From the NCBI GenBank assembly GCA_038141705.1, contig JAYQIQ010000004.1:248001-312000 (forward strand): a stretch of DNA of 64,000 bases, written 5' to 3'. Of the stretch, positions 35,693 to 45,517 are shown piece by piece (the first letter of the stretch is position 1; each line of letters starts with the position of its first letter). This stretch comes from Eutrophomonas brisbanensis (GTDB taxonomy: Bacteria > Pseudomonadota > Gammaproteobacteria > Burkholderiales > Eutrophovitaceae). The translations under genes and the position numbers were made by a program. Under the pieces are notes generated by a model that was not told the DNA's origin, made no database searches, and saw nothing but the letters and a program-made list of their open reading frames with translations.

Positions 35693-36475
35693 TCAGCGAT
35701 GCTTGAAGTCGGGTTTGCGTTTCTCCGCGAAAGCAGCCATTCCCTCTTTCTGGTCTTCGGTCGAAAAAGCAGAGTGAAATAACCTCCTCTCAAACCTAAT
35801 TCCCTCGCTTAGTGTTGTCTCGTAAGCACGGTTGACCGATTCTTTTGCCATCATAACGATAGGTTGGCTCAGATCTGCTATCTTTTGACCCGTAGACACG
35901 GCCTCATCTATCAAACCATCACCTGGAATAATCCTGGATACCAATCCGCACCGCTCTGCTTCTTGAGCGTCCATCGTTCGTGCCTGGCCTAAAAGCGCCA
36001 TCTCCATAGCCTTCGACTTTCCGACAAATCTTGGCAACCTCTGGGTTCCCCCTGCGCCAGGAATAACCCCCAAATTGATCTCAGGCTGCCCGAACTTTGC
36101 ATTCTCAGCTGCCAAAATAAAGTCACACATCATTGCAAGCTCGCAGCCTCCCCCAAGCGCATAACCCGCCACAGCCGCTATTACCGGCTTTCTGCAGCGC
36201 GCGATTCTCTCCCATTCCGCCGTGATGAAGTCCCCCATGTACACATCCATGTAGGTCTTTGTCTTCATCTCTTTTATATCAGCACCAGCGGCGAATGCCT
36301 TATCGCTACCTGTGACGACGATACATCCTATTGTCGGATCAAATTCGAACTGATCAACAGCATGGGCTACCTCTCTCATGAGATCAGGGGACAGAGCATT
36401 TAGGGCCTTGGGTCTATTTAATGTTATCAGGGCGACGTTGCCGCGAATTTCCGCAATAATATTTTGATACTCCAA
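35693..36475 (-). CDS. Enoyl-CoA hydratase (crotonase family)
   Basis: A 260-residue crotonase-fold protein. The oxyanion hole is formed by FAAGADIKEM and GYALGGGCELAMMCD, and the catalytic glutamates are in GGGCE and in the PEINLGVIPGAGGTQRLPR stretch. It is thus a hydratase of short-chain enoyl-CoA in beta-oxidation or branched-chain/aromatic catabolism (PaaF/EchA-like). It starts at TTG with GGAG eight bases upstream. The Fur-family gene ends 17 bases upstream, so they may be co-transcribed. Confidence 0.9.
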   Translation of the reverse strand: MEYQNIIAEIRGNVALITLNRPKALNALSPDLMREVAHAVDQFEFDPTIGCIVVTGSDKAFAAGADIKEMKTKTYMDVYMGDFITAEWERIARCRKPVIAAVAGYALGGGCELAMMCDFILAAENAKFGQPEINLGVIPGAGGTQRLPRFVGKSKAMEMALLGQARTMDAQEAERCGLVSRIIPGDGLIDEAVSTGQKIADLSQPIVMMAKESVNRAYETTLSEGIRFERRLFHSAFSTEDQKEGMAAFAEKRKPDFKHR

Positions 36476-36492
36476 AAGGATTCTCCAAATTT

Positions 36493-37004
36493 TTAAATTA
36501 ATTGAAAAGACAGCGCCTGAAGATAGACACCCAGCAGATACCCAGTGAGTTTATTGCAGGCTTCTAAACAGAAACGGCACTTTCTACCGGTTTTAGATCG
36601 AACTCGAATTACTACATCCGCACCCTCAAGCTGGACTCCGCTAGGGAGTTCGGGTAACCCTGTCACACTCAAGCTATCCGCACTAATATCTTGAATCTCT
36701 CCAGTATCAACATTGTAGATATGATGATGGAAATCAGTGTTGGGGTCATAAAAAACTTTCGATCGATCGATAATTAACTCTCTCACAATCTTTTTTTCCA
36801 CAAAAGATTTAGCGTGTTGTAAACCGTTGCTTTAGAAACGGAAGCATCAGCTTCTTTCGCCTTTTCTAGTATCTGCTCGGCAGAAATGTGCTGATTTCGA
36901 CTAAATATTACCTCGCCAATTGCTATCCGCTGCTTCGTAGGAGATATCCCAAGACGCCTGAGGTTCTCAGCCAAATCCACAAGGTTGTTACTTACCAAAT
37001 TCAT
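36493..37004 (-). CDS. Fur-family metal/peroxide regulator, frameshifted at an A7 run
   Basis: The N-terminal winged helix (LRRLGISPTKQRIAIGEVIF, then ASVSKATVYNTLNL) is typical of Fur/PerR/Irr proteins. The frame stops at a seven-base run, 36791-36797; in the next frame the protein continues VEKKIVRELIIDRSKVFYDP and NTDFHHHIYNVDTGEI, the regulatory metal site. The C-terminus is rich in cysteine (CRFCLEAC), which may be a structural zinc site. Repaired length is about 170 residues. The HHH-IYNVDTG motif resembles Irr/PerR-like proteins more than Fur itself. The target genes are unknown. Confidence 0.75.
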
Positions 37005-37059
37005 GTCAAAAAAAACCAATCGTTGAATGAGCAGAAATTATAAAAGAAATCTGCGATGC

Positions 37060-38019
37060 TCACCTAACGCGACGCGACAAAGCTTTCGGAATGTGAAACA
37101 CCACGTTCTCCTCAATGCCATCAAGAGACTCTACCTCACAAAAACCAAAGGACTCTAAGGCCTTCAAAACCTCGCGAACAAGAGACTCAGGTGCAGACGC
37201 CCCCGCCGTTAAACCGACAGTACGTACCCCTTGCAACCACTCTTCCCTTAACTCACTCGCGTTATCGATCAAAAAGCCTTTCTTGCCACACTTTTCTCCA
37301 ACCTCTTTGAGTCGATTGGAATTAGAGCTATTACTCGAGCCTACGACCAAAATAACGTCAGCAAGATCCGCCAATTTCTTCACAGCGTCCTGTCGGTTTT
37401 GCGTCGCGTAACAAATATCACCCTTCTCCGGTTCTCGTATTTTTGGGAACAACTCTCGTAATTTATTCGATATCGCCGCAGCGTCATCGACACTCAATGT
37501 TGTCTGAGTGACAAACGCCAAATTTGAAGGATCCTTTACAGATAGTTTGACTACATCCTCTACAGACTCTACTAGGTAAATGCCTTCCCTGACCTGCCCC
37601 ATGGTCCCTTCGACCTCGGGGTGCCCCTTATGACCGATCATTACCACTTCTCGACCCCTGTTACGGCTCCTCACAACTTCAGCATGGACCTTGGAGACAA
37701 GTGGGCAGGTCGCATCATAAATGATGAGCCCTCTTTCCTCCGCATCGCGTCTAACCTGCTGAGATACCCCGTGGGCACTATATACAATCGTGGATCCAAC
37801 AGGAACGGATTGAATATCCTCAATAAACTTTACACCTCTCGACTCAAAATCCTGAACGACGAACTTGTTGTGTACAACTTCGTGTTTTACGTAGATTGGC
37901 GCTTTATGTTTAGCAAGCGCCTGCTCCACGATCTCAATCGCGCGGTCAACTCCCGCACAAAATCCTCGGGGATTTGCCAATAAAACTCTTTTTCCCGAAC
38001 CAACCGCCGTATTATCCAT
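37060..38019 (-). CDS. ispH: 4-hydroxy-3-methylbut-2-enyl diphosphate reductase IspH
   Basis: A 319-residue IspH, the last enzyme of the MEP isoprenoid pathway. The three cluster cysteines are in RGFCAGVDRA, DATCPLVSKVH and GDICYATQNRQ, with histidines in VKHEVVHNK and GHKGHPEVEG binding the diphosphate. The ATG at 38019 overlaps the lspA stop by 8 bases; an upstream in-frame start lies within lspA. Gene order ileS-lspA-ispH lacks the fkpB gene often found between the last two. dxs and ispA are 14 kb away. Confidence 0.95.
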   Translation of the reverse strand: MDNTAVGSGKRVLLANPRGFCAGVDRAIEIVEQALAKHKAPIYVKHEVVHNKFVVQDFESRGVKFIEDIQSVPVGSTIVYSAHGVSQQVRRDAEERGLIIYDATCPLVSKVHAEVVRSRNRGREVVMIGHKGHPEVEGTMGQVREGIYLVESVEDVVKLSVKDPSNLAFVTQTTLSVDDAAAISNKLRELFPKIREPEKGDICYATQNRQDAVKKLADLADVILVVGSSNSSNSNRLKEVGEKCGKKGFLIDNASELREEWLQGVRTVGLTAGASAPESLVREVLKALESFGFCEVESLDGIEENVVFHIPKALSRRVR

Positions 38020-38542
38020 GCTCTTTTTCCCGAACCCGGTTTCGGAATAAACCATCAATGATTAGCATTGCAGCACCGATGGAAATATAGGAATCTGCAA
38101 AATTAAAAGCAGGCCAATGGAAATCACCCCAAAAGAGTGAGATGAAGTCAATAACAGCCCCCAAGGTTAACCGGTCAACTAAATTACCTAACGCTCCTGC
38201 CAGGATCAATGACAATGCTAGAGAAATAAACCTATCATTTCTTCTCGATCGCAACATCCATATCAAAACAAAAGCAGCAAATATTGAGACCAAAATAAAA
38301 AACCATCGCTGCCAACCAGACGCATCAGCCAAAAAACTAAAAGCAGCTCCTGGATTAAGAACATAAACAACGGAGAAAAATGGCAAAACATCAATCTCCG
38401 TAAAGGGGTCTAGCATGTTAACGACCAAGCGCTTGATCGCCTGATCCAAGATCACCAGAAAAACAGCAAGAAGTAGCCAACGAACTACTGACGCTTCGAA
38501 AAAACCCGCACGCAAGTCACTACGCATATGTTCGTGGCTCAT
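38012..38542 (-). CDS. lspA: Lipoprotein signal peptidase LspA
   Basis: A 176-residue membrane aspartyl peptidase with four spans that cleaves lipoprotein signal peptides. Conserved parts are LDQAIKRLV, NPGAAFSFL, the first catalytic aspartate in GNLVDRL and the second in FNFADSYI. Its ATG lies inside the end of ileS (23-base overlap) and its stop overlaps ispH, so ileS, lspA and ispH form one translationally coupled unit. The N-terminal tail of about 18 residues before the first span is somewhat longer than usual. Confidence 0.93.
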   Translation of the reverse strand: MSHEHMRSDLRAGFFEASVVRWLLLAVFLVILDQAIKRLVVNMLDPFTEIDVLPFFSVVYVLNPGAAFSFLADASGWQRWFFILVSIFAAFVLIWMLRSRRNDRFISLALSLILAGALGNLVDRLTLGAVIDFISLFWGDFHWPAFNFADSYISIGAAMLIIDGLFRNRVREKEHG

Positions 38543-41282
38543 CTTTTCCAGCTAGACTTTCCACGCATCGCAAGCAAATATTTTCATGTTCTTCATCGGC
38601 CCCTACATCCTCTGCATAGTGCCAACAGCGGTCGCACTTTTCATGCTCACTCTTTTGCACTAAAACAACAAATCCATCGTGGTCGCCATCTTTTACCGAA
38701 ACTTTCGAGGTTAGAAAAATGAAACGTACATCCTCCCCCTACCCCTTGAGAAGATCCATATTATCGCCAGATGCCGTAATTACTATATTAGCTTGCAACG
38801 ATGAGCCAATTTCGCCGTTCCCTCTTTTCTCCTCTATTGCCTTCTGGGAGAGGGATCGCAAATTTCTGAATCTGGTCCCATTTTTCTAAGACACTATCTC
38901 CCGTATCAGGAAACTGATAGCTCGTGTGCAAAGAGAACCGAATCATTCTCATTACTGCTAAATATTCTCCAAGCCTCATCAGAGGTAAAAGATAAGATTG
39001 GCGACATTAATCGCAGAAGAGAGTGGGTGATATGCCAAAGCGCATTCTGGGCGGAACGTCGATTTCGCGAACCCTCACTCGACGTGTAAAGTCGATCTTT
39101 CAGGATATCGAGGTAAAAACCACCTAAGTCCTCAGAACAAAAATTTTGTAATCTTTGTACAACGTTGTGAAAATCATATTCTGAATAATCAAGCTCAATA
39201 CGTTCTTGAATACGCTCTGTCATTTGTACTGCATATCTATCAATTTCCAACCAGTCCTTCGAATTCAGATAATGATCTTCTACATCAAAGTCGCTCACGT
39301 TAGAGAGAAGAAAGCGCAACGTATTACGAATACGACGATAACTTTCTACGACTCTTTTTAAAATTTCATCCGATATGGTCAACTCCCCAGAGTAATCGGT
39401 GGAGGCAACCCACAATCTCAAGACATCAGCTCCAAGGGTATCTACCACTTTTTGAGGAGCGATCACGTTACCCATTGATTTCGACATCTTCCGGCCGCCC
39501 CCATCCACTACAAACCCATGGGTTAGCAACCCCTTGTAAGGCGCAGCACCATCTATCGCGCAACCGGTGAGCATACTCGACTGGAACCAACCTCTATGTT
39601 GATCCGATCCCTCGAGGTAAAGATCTGCAGGCTTTGTAAGATCTTTCCGTCGTTCTAAAACACCCACATGGGTCGACCCCGAGTCGAACCACACATCAAG
39701 CGTATCTGTAGCCTTCTTCCAATCCTCCGGGTGGTCTTTTATCAAATCGGAAACTTCGAGCTTAAACCAAGCCTCAATTCCATCGACCTCTATTTTTTGC
39801 GCAACCTCTTCGATCAACTCAGCCATTCTGGGGTGAATAACTCCAGTTTCAACGTGCACCAATAGAACAAGTGGTGTGCCCCAGCTTCGCTGCCTAGAGA
39901 CACACCAATCAGGTCTCTTAGCGATCATCCCTTCTAGGCGTGCGCGCCCCCAACTGGGGTAGAAGGACGTTTTTGAAACAGCCTCTTTCGCTAGATCACG
40001 AACAGTTCGTTGGCCAACATCAAGGCCGATAAACCACTGCTTCGTCGCACGAAAGATGATCGGCGTTTTATGCCGCCAACAAACTGGATAGCTGTGCTCA
40101 ATCGTGCTTTGATTTAAAAGCTTATGGCGCTCCCTCAAGATATCGATAATCTTTTTATTTGCCTCCCAAACAAGCATTCCACCGACCAATGGAACTGAGT
40201 CAAAAAATTTTCCCGCGTCGTTGACAGGATTATCGACTTCCAACTGATACTTCTGACCAACCAAGAAGTCATCGAGACCGTGTGCGGGAGCCGTATGTAC
40301 CAATCCGGTCCCCGCCTCGAGCGTTACATGGTCGCCCAAAATAACAAGGGAAGTTCGGTCATAAAAAGGATGCTGCAACACGAGGCCCTCAAACTTTTCC
40401 CCCGTAAAAACTCCCAAGGACCTCAAAATTTGAGATCGCATACGCATCCATACATTTTTGGACCAAGTCCTCTGCAAGTACTAATAAACCATCTTCTATT
40501 CTTACCAATGAGTAAGAAATATCAGCGCCGAAGGCGACCGCGCGATTAGCCGGTAGAGTCCAAGGGGTGGTCGTCCATATGACCGCGAAGACTGGTTCAT
40601 AGATATGACTAAAACCCAACGCTTTCGCCAAGGCTTTATTATCATCAAACATAAAACCAACATCCACCGCAGGCGATTTGCGATCTTGATATTCAACTTC
40701 AGCATCCGCCAGAGCAGACTCGCAATCAAGACACCAATGGACAGGCTTAGCACCAGCCTGGAGATACCCGTTTTTTAAAATTTTTCCGAACGAGCGAACA
40801 ATATCAGCTTCAGTTCTAAACTCCATAGTCTTGTAGGGATTTTTCCAATCACCGAGCACACCCAACCGGATAAAATCTTTCTTCTGTCGTTCAACCTGCT
40901 CCTCAGCAAATTCACGGCAGAGCTGCCTGAATTTAGCAGGCGCTAGCCCCTTACCGTGAGCTTTTTCAACTTGATGCTCAATTGGAAGACCATGACAATC
41001 CCAACCCGGCACATAAGGCGCATCAAAACCAGCGATTGTTTTGGATTTTATAATGATATCTTTCAGAATCTTATTAACAGCGTGCCCTATATGGATATCG
41101 CCGTTGGCATAAGGCGGACCATCGTGGAGAATAAATTTAGGCCGCCCCTCCGAGACCTCCCTAATGCGCGAATATAAGTCTGTGGCCTGCCAATCTTCTA
41201 TCCAGTCCGGCTCACGGTTAGCAAGATTTGCCCTCATTGGGAATGGAGTATCTGGGAGGTTTAACGTTTTCTTGTATTCCAT
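38520..41282 (-). CDS. ileS: Isoleucyl-tRNA synthetase, broken in at least four places
   Basis: Class I aminoacyl-tRNA synthetase charging tRNA-Ile. HIGH is in PPYANGDIHIGHAVNK, KMSKS in GGGRKMSKSMGN, and the C-terminal zinc site is CDRCWHY and CLRC before the TAG at 38520. The first break is near 40411-40420 (FEVLG to VFTGEKFEGL). Others are near 38906-38930 and 38845-38860, with an in-frame TAG at 38741-38739 in a G-rich stretch. Each break joins family-consistent sequence on both sides, giving about 920 residues. As the gene is essential and all motifs survive, sequence errors are the best explanation. Confidence 0.92.
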
Positions 41283-41330
41283 CAGTCAGTCGATTATCGT
41301 TACTTAAATAATTCAATTAAAAAATTTGAT

Positions 41331-42263
41331 CTAAAAAGCACCTGCCGCGATTAATTTCCTCGCATTAGCTTCATCCATTTTCATGGCAGTAATCATTTCA
41401 TCCACGCTTGCAAATTGCTTTTCGTCTCGAAGTTTGCTTAAAACTGTCACCGTAATCTTTTTGCCGTAAAGATCTCCATCAAAATCTAGAATAAAGATTT
41501 CCACCTTGATCGATCCGTTCAACTCTATCGTGGGCCGGGATCCTATGCTCGCCAACCCATATCTCTCATCAATTTCGTCGCCGACCACACGAACTAGATA
41601 AATTCCAGAAAGAGGTGATTTGAGATTTTTAAGTCCGAGATTGGCAGTGGGAAAACCAAAGGTTCTACCAAGCGCATTGCCTCTGACCACTCGCGCGGTG
41701 ATATTGTAACTTCTACCAAGAAATTCTTGGGATTTCTGAAAATCCCCACTTTTCAATGCCTCTCTTATAACCGAACTCGATACTCGGACCCCAGCGACTG
41801 TAATCGAGTCGGTCGCCTCAACCTCAAATCCCTGCTCTTGGCCCCGCTCACGCAAAACGCGAAAATCTCCAGCCCTTCCCTTACCAAAACGAAAATCATC
41901 CCCTACGAGTAACCACTCCACTGGAAGCAGCTCAACTAAATATCGATCTATGAATGCGTCAGCAGAAAGAGACGAAAACTCTGAATCAAAGGGGATTACA
42001 AACACCGCATCCACTCCTATTTCTCGGAATCGCTCAAGCTTTTCACGCAAAGTAGAAATTCTTGGGGGCGCCGAATCGGCAGAAAAATACTCGAGTGGCT
42101 GAGGTTCGAAAATCATTACTGCCGCCAATAATTTTCTCTCTTTCGCCACCGAAACTAACTTCTCAAGGATGTGAGCATGACCGACGTGTACACCATCAAA
42201 GTTACCGATGGTGGCAGCATACTTTCCCTCGATACGGCTCATCGGCCTTCTATGAATACGCAT
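41331..42263 (-). CDS. ribF: Bifunctional riboflavin kinase/FAD synthetase RibF
   Basis: A 310-residue RibF that makes FMN and then FAD. The N-terminal adenylyltransferase domain has GNFDGVHVGHAHIL; the C-terminal kinase domain starts with ARVVRGNALGRTFGFPTANLG. It precedes ileS in the classical ribF-ileS-lspA order, with 48 bases between. It is divergent from cysB across 175 bases. No FMN riboswitch is visible upstream. Confidence 0.94.
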   Translation of the reverse strand: MRIHRRPMSRIEGKYAATIGNFDGVHVGHAHILEKLVSVAKERKLLAAVMIFEPQPLEYFSADSAPPRISTLREKLERFREIGVDAVFVIPFDSEFSSLSADAFIDRYLVELLPVEWLLVGDDFRFGKGRAGDFRVLRERGQEQGFEVEATDSITVAGVRVSSSVIREALKSGDFQKSQEFLGRSYNITARVVRGNALGRTFGFPTANLGLKNLKSPLSGIYLVRVVGDEIDERYGLASIGSRPTIELNGSIKVEIFILDFDGDLYGKKITVTVLSKLRDEKQFASVDEMITAMKMDEANARKLIAAGAF

Positions 42264-42438
42264 TCAATTAAATTTGGTGTTGAGGACTGGCATCGAAGAT
42301 TCTAACTTTTTTACTTCGTTTTTTAGAGTGATCTAAAAGTTGCCTCGCAACGTGCATTATATTCCAGTTGCATTACAATCTGGAGCTATAAAGCTAAACT
42401 CTTTTATAAGTCACAAGAATATTAAAAGGCTGAAGAAA

Positions 42439-43368
42439 ATGAAATTACAGCAATTGAGATACGTTTGCGAAGTTGCGAAGCAGAACCTCAACCTCTCCAA
42501 AGCTGCAACGGAGCTTTTTACTTCTCAGCCGGGTGTTAGCAAGCAAATCAAGGCGCTCGAGGAGGAATTAGGCGTCGAAATATTTGTTCGGCACGGGAAA
42601 CGGTTAATAGCTATTACGGAACCTGGACGAGCTATTATCGAAAAAGCTCAGGCAGCACTTACTGATTTAAATAGCCTAAAAACTATCGGTGACGAATTTT
42701 CCCGCGAAGCCAGAGGGAGCCTCACAATAGCCACTACGCACACTCAGGCACGCTACGCGTTACCACAAACGATACGTATGTTTCGCGAAAAATATCCTGG
42801 CGTGAAACTCTCCCTCTACCAGGGCAGCCCTGAACAAATCGCCAAAATGACATCATCGGGAGAGGCTGATATCGCTATTGCGACTGAGGCCATAGAGCTT
42901 TTCAAGGATTTGGCGATGCTGCCCTGCTACCAATGGAATCGATGCATTCTGACTCCGCCCCGTCATCCATTACTTAAGTCGAAACGCTTATCACTCGAAG
43001 AAATATGCGAATTCCCAATCATCACTTACGACTTTGCATTCACGGGTAGAACAAAAATCAATCAAGCTTTCGCTGACAAGAACTTAGAACCAGATGTTGT
43101 ACTCACCGCAATTGATGCAGATGTTATTAAAACTTACGTGGAGCTAGGCCTGGGGATAGGAATCGTAGCAATGATGGCTTACGATCCAGAACGAGATCAA
43201 CGCCTGCGCGCACTAGATGCCAGCCATCTTTTTGAGCCAAGCACAACCAGAATAGGCATACGCAAAAATAGCTATCTTCGAGGCTACGTCTACGAGTTTA
43301 TCTCCATGTTTGCGCCTCACCTAAACCGCGCAGTCGTTGACAAGATTATCAGTGGGGAAACAGCCTAG
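42439..43368 (+). CDS. cysB: LysR-type regulator CysB
   Basis: A 309-residue LysR-type transcription factor. The N-terminus MKLQQLRYVCEVAKQNLNLSKAA is the CysB-type helix-turn-helix, continued by TSQPGVSKQIKALEEELGVEIF. The effector domain has ATTHTQARYALP and later a FAFTGRTKI loop, both CysB-like. It would control sulfate assimilation in response to O-acetylserine-type inducers. The ATG at 42439, with AAGG nearby, is preferred to an in-frame start 33 codons upstream that has no family match. Promoters for cysB and ribF must lie in the 175-base gap. Confidence 0.88.
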   Translation: MKLQQLRYVCEVAKQNLNLSKAATELFTSQPGVSKQIKALEEELGVEIFVRHGKRLIAITEPGRAIIEKAQAALTDLNSLKTIGDEFSREARGSLTIATTHTQARYALPQTIRMFREKYPGVKLSLYQGSPEQIAKMTSSGEADIAIATEAIELFKDLAMLPCYQWNRCILTPPRHPLLKSKRLSLEEICEFPIITYDFAFTGRTKINQAFADKNLEPDVVLTAIDADVIKTYVELGLGIGIVAMMAYDPERDQRLRALDASHLFEPSTTRIGIRKNSYLRGYVYEFISMFAPHLNRAVVDKIISGETA

Positions 43369-43377
43369 GGTCGACAA

Positions 43378-44927
43378 TTACTGACTTCTTTTAAATTTTA
43401 TTATTGACTTTAAATCTACGCCCATTACCTGAGCACCAACAAAGTAAATAATCGCACCGAACAGAACTATCAGAAAGAGTAGCACGAGGCCCTCGATACC
43501 CGCGCGGTTCGCTAGACTTAGGTAATCACTCGACCAAATTAGGAAAGCCGCCATCGGAATAGTGGCGAGCAGCCCTCGAATCATATCGGGGCGCCAAAGA
43601 CTACTGTTAATAAATAGCGAACGCCTTCTTAAAACGAATATGAGCAGCATCATATTTATCCACGCACCAAAAGATATCGCTAAAGCTAAACCAGCATGCT
43701 TCAGGTAATGTGGAAAAGTACTCAAAAAAATAAAATTCAAAATTTGGGTTGATATAAGCGCGACCACTGCAATTTTTACTGGGGTTTTTGTATCTTGATT
43801 CGCATAAAAAATTGGCGCAAACAATTTGATCATAACGATAGGCAACAAACCCAGCCCGTAACCCCAAAAAGCATAGTTCGTCATCAACGCGTCGTCAGCA
43901 CCGAACTGACCTCTCACAAAGAGTATGGAGATAATTGGAGGTGACAACAGAACCAAACCAACGACGCTGGGCAGTAATACGATCAGCAGCAAACGAATAC
44001 CCCAACTTAAGAGTAATTCATAATCCCTTCGGTCAGGTTGCGCCACCGCGGAAGATAAACTGGGTAACATAATGGTCGCCATCGCCACCCCAAGTAAGCC
44101 GACCGGAAACTCCATTAGGCGATCGGCAACACTCAACCAACTTACACTTCCGGGCTGAAGATAAGTCGCAATGCTGGTATTGATTAAGAGGGATACTTGC
44201 GCGACGGAAACACCAAATATCGCTGGGCCCATCTTACGCAGTATTTGGAGTACCCCAGAATCCTTTGGGCTCCAACTAAATTTTGGGATCAATCCCAATT
44301 TCCACAAACTCGGAACTTGAAAGATAAGTTGTGCCACCCCCCTAATAGAACGCCAATAGCCAGGCTAAGGATAGGCGGATCAAAAAGCGGTGATAAGTAG
44401 AGGGCAGAAAAAATGAAACAAACATTCAGCAGTGCAGGGGTTATCGCGGGAACCACAAAATTACCCCACGTATTTAATACCGAGCTCGCTAAGCTCGTGA
44501 GCGAGATGAACAAGATATACGGGAATGTGAGCCGAACAAGCTGAACCGTCAAATCGCCAGTTTCCGACTGATAGTCATATCCTGAGGCGATCAAATAGAC
44601 AAGGTAGGGGGACAACATCACCCCAAGCACACTGACAAATAAAAGCACGACAGCCATCAGTGTGGCCACCTTGCCAACCAACTGCCTCGCCTGGCTGTCA
44701 CCCTCAACCTCGCGCATTCTGGCCAGTATAGGCACAAAAGCTTGAGCAAACGCCCCCTCAGCGAATAGCCGACGTAGCATGTTTGGCAAGCGAAAAGCGA
44801 CAAAAAAGGCATCCATCGCAGGGCTAGCACCGAATTTCGCCATAAGCACTACGTCTCGAATCAAACCGAGTATTCGGGAGACCAGCGTGAGCGCACTTAC
44901 GGAGCTAAATGATCGAAATAACCTCAT
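43378..44927 (-). CDS. murJ: Lipid II flippase MurJ, frameshifted at a C6/G6 run
   Basis: A membrane protein of about fourteen spans that flips lipid II for peptidoglycan synthesis. The N-terminal part shows LTLVSRILGLIRDVVLMAKFGAS and the conserved FAEGAFAQAFVP segment. It breaks at the six-base run 44337-44342 (GVLLGG then VAQLIFQVPSLWKLGL in the next frame) and continues to the end, including TSIATYLQPGSVSWL. Repaired length is about 516 residues, normal. It is divergent from rpsT, an arrangement I recall from betaproteobacteria, and convergent with cysB. Confidence 0.92.
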
Positions 44928-45036
44928 GTTTATTAATAGTTTTTTTATATTTTAGGTCAATTCTTCGACCAAGTCATGCTCTGAAATAAAAAGCAAAAAA
45001 AACGAGACATTCAGAAGCGCTTTTCCCCTCGAATAC

Positions 45037-45065
45037 TTGATCGAAACCGGGTTCGCTAGTAATAT
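45037..45065 (+). promoter_or_regulatory. Sigma70-like promoter for rpsT
   Basis: TTGATC at 45037-45042, 17-base spacer, TAATAT at 45060-45065. It faces rpsT and would leave a leader of about 60 bases. The match is strong, as expected for a ribosomal protein gene. Confidence 0.6.
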
Positions 45066-45133
45066 ACGCACCTTTTTTAGGGGAAGTCCAACCGGACACT
45101 AAATCCCGCGAAGATCACTTAGGAAAGTAAAAA

Positions 45134-45397
45134 ATGGCAAACATAGCGTCGGCAAAGAAGAGAGCCAAGCAATCGGAAGTTCGTAGAGCACACAACGCTT
45201 CGCTTCGATCCGAACTAAGGACCGCGATTAAAAAGGTGCGCAAAGCTGTTGCATCGGGGGACAAAGAATCAGCAAAGACTGACTTTTTGAACGCGCAGAG
45301 CACGATTGACTCAATAGCGGATAAGAAAATAATTCATAAGAATGCAGCGTCCCGTCACAAGAGCAAACTCTCCAACGCTATTAAAGCAATGGCATAA
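45134..45397 (+). CDS. rpsT: Ribosomal protein bS20
   Basis: An 87-residue, very basic and helical protein beginning MANIASAKKRAKQSEVRRAHN, the classical bS20 start. It binds 16S rRNA early in 30S assembly. AGGAAAG lies upstream of the ATG. A strong promoter precedes it and a clear terminator follows 27 bases after the stop, so it is a single-gene unit. Confidence 0.97.
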   Translation: MANIASAKKRAKQSEVRRAHNASLRSELRTAIKKVRKAVASGDKESAKTDFLNAQSTIDSIADKKIIHKNAASRHKSKLSNAIKAMA

Positions 45398-45423
45398 ACT
45401 AGTCGGAAATCGAATAAGATAGG

Positions 45424-45450
45424 AACCCGCAGTTATGCTGCGGGTTTTTT
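45424..45450 (+). terminator. Rho-independent terminator after rpsT
   Basis: AACCCGCAG at 45424-45432 pairs with CTGCGGGTT at 45438-45446 over a five-base loop and is followed by a T-tract to 45450. A textbook intrinsic terminator separating rpsT from argD. Confidence 0.92.
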
Positions 45451-45517
45451 GTTTACGGGAAACAATTTCGTCAATATTGGCGGGGCATCAATACTAAGCT
45501 TACACGGGCGACAAAAA

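Noticed and set aside
40389..40477. Two overlapping ileS frames read as separate synthetase genes
   Set aside because: The N-terminal frame carries HIGH and the C-terminal frame KMSKS. They join seamlessly with a one-base correction, so this is one gene.
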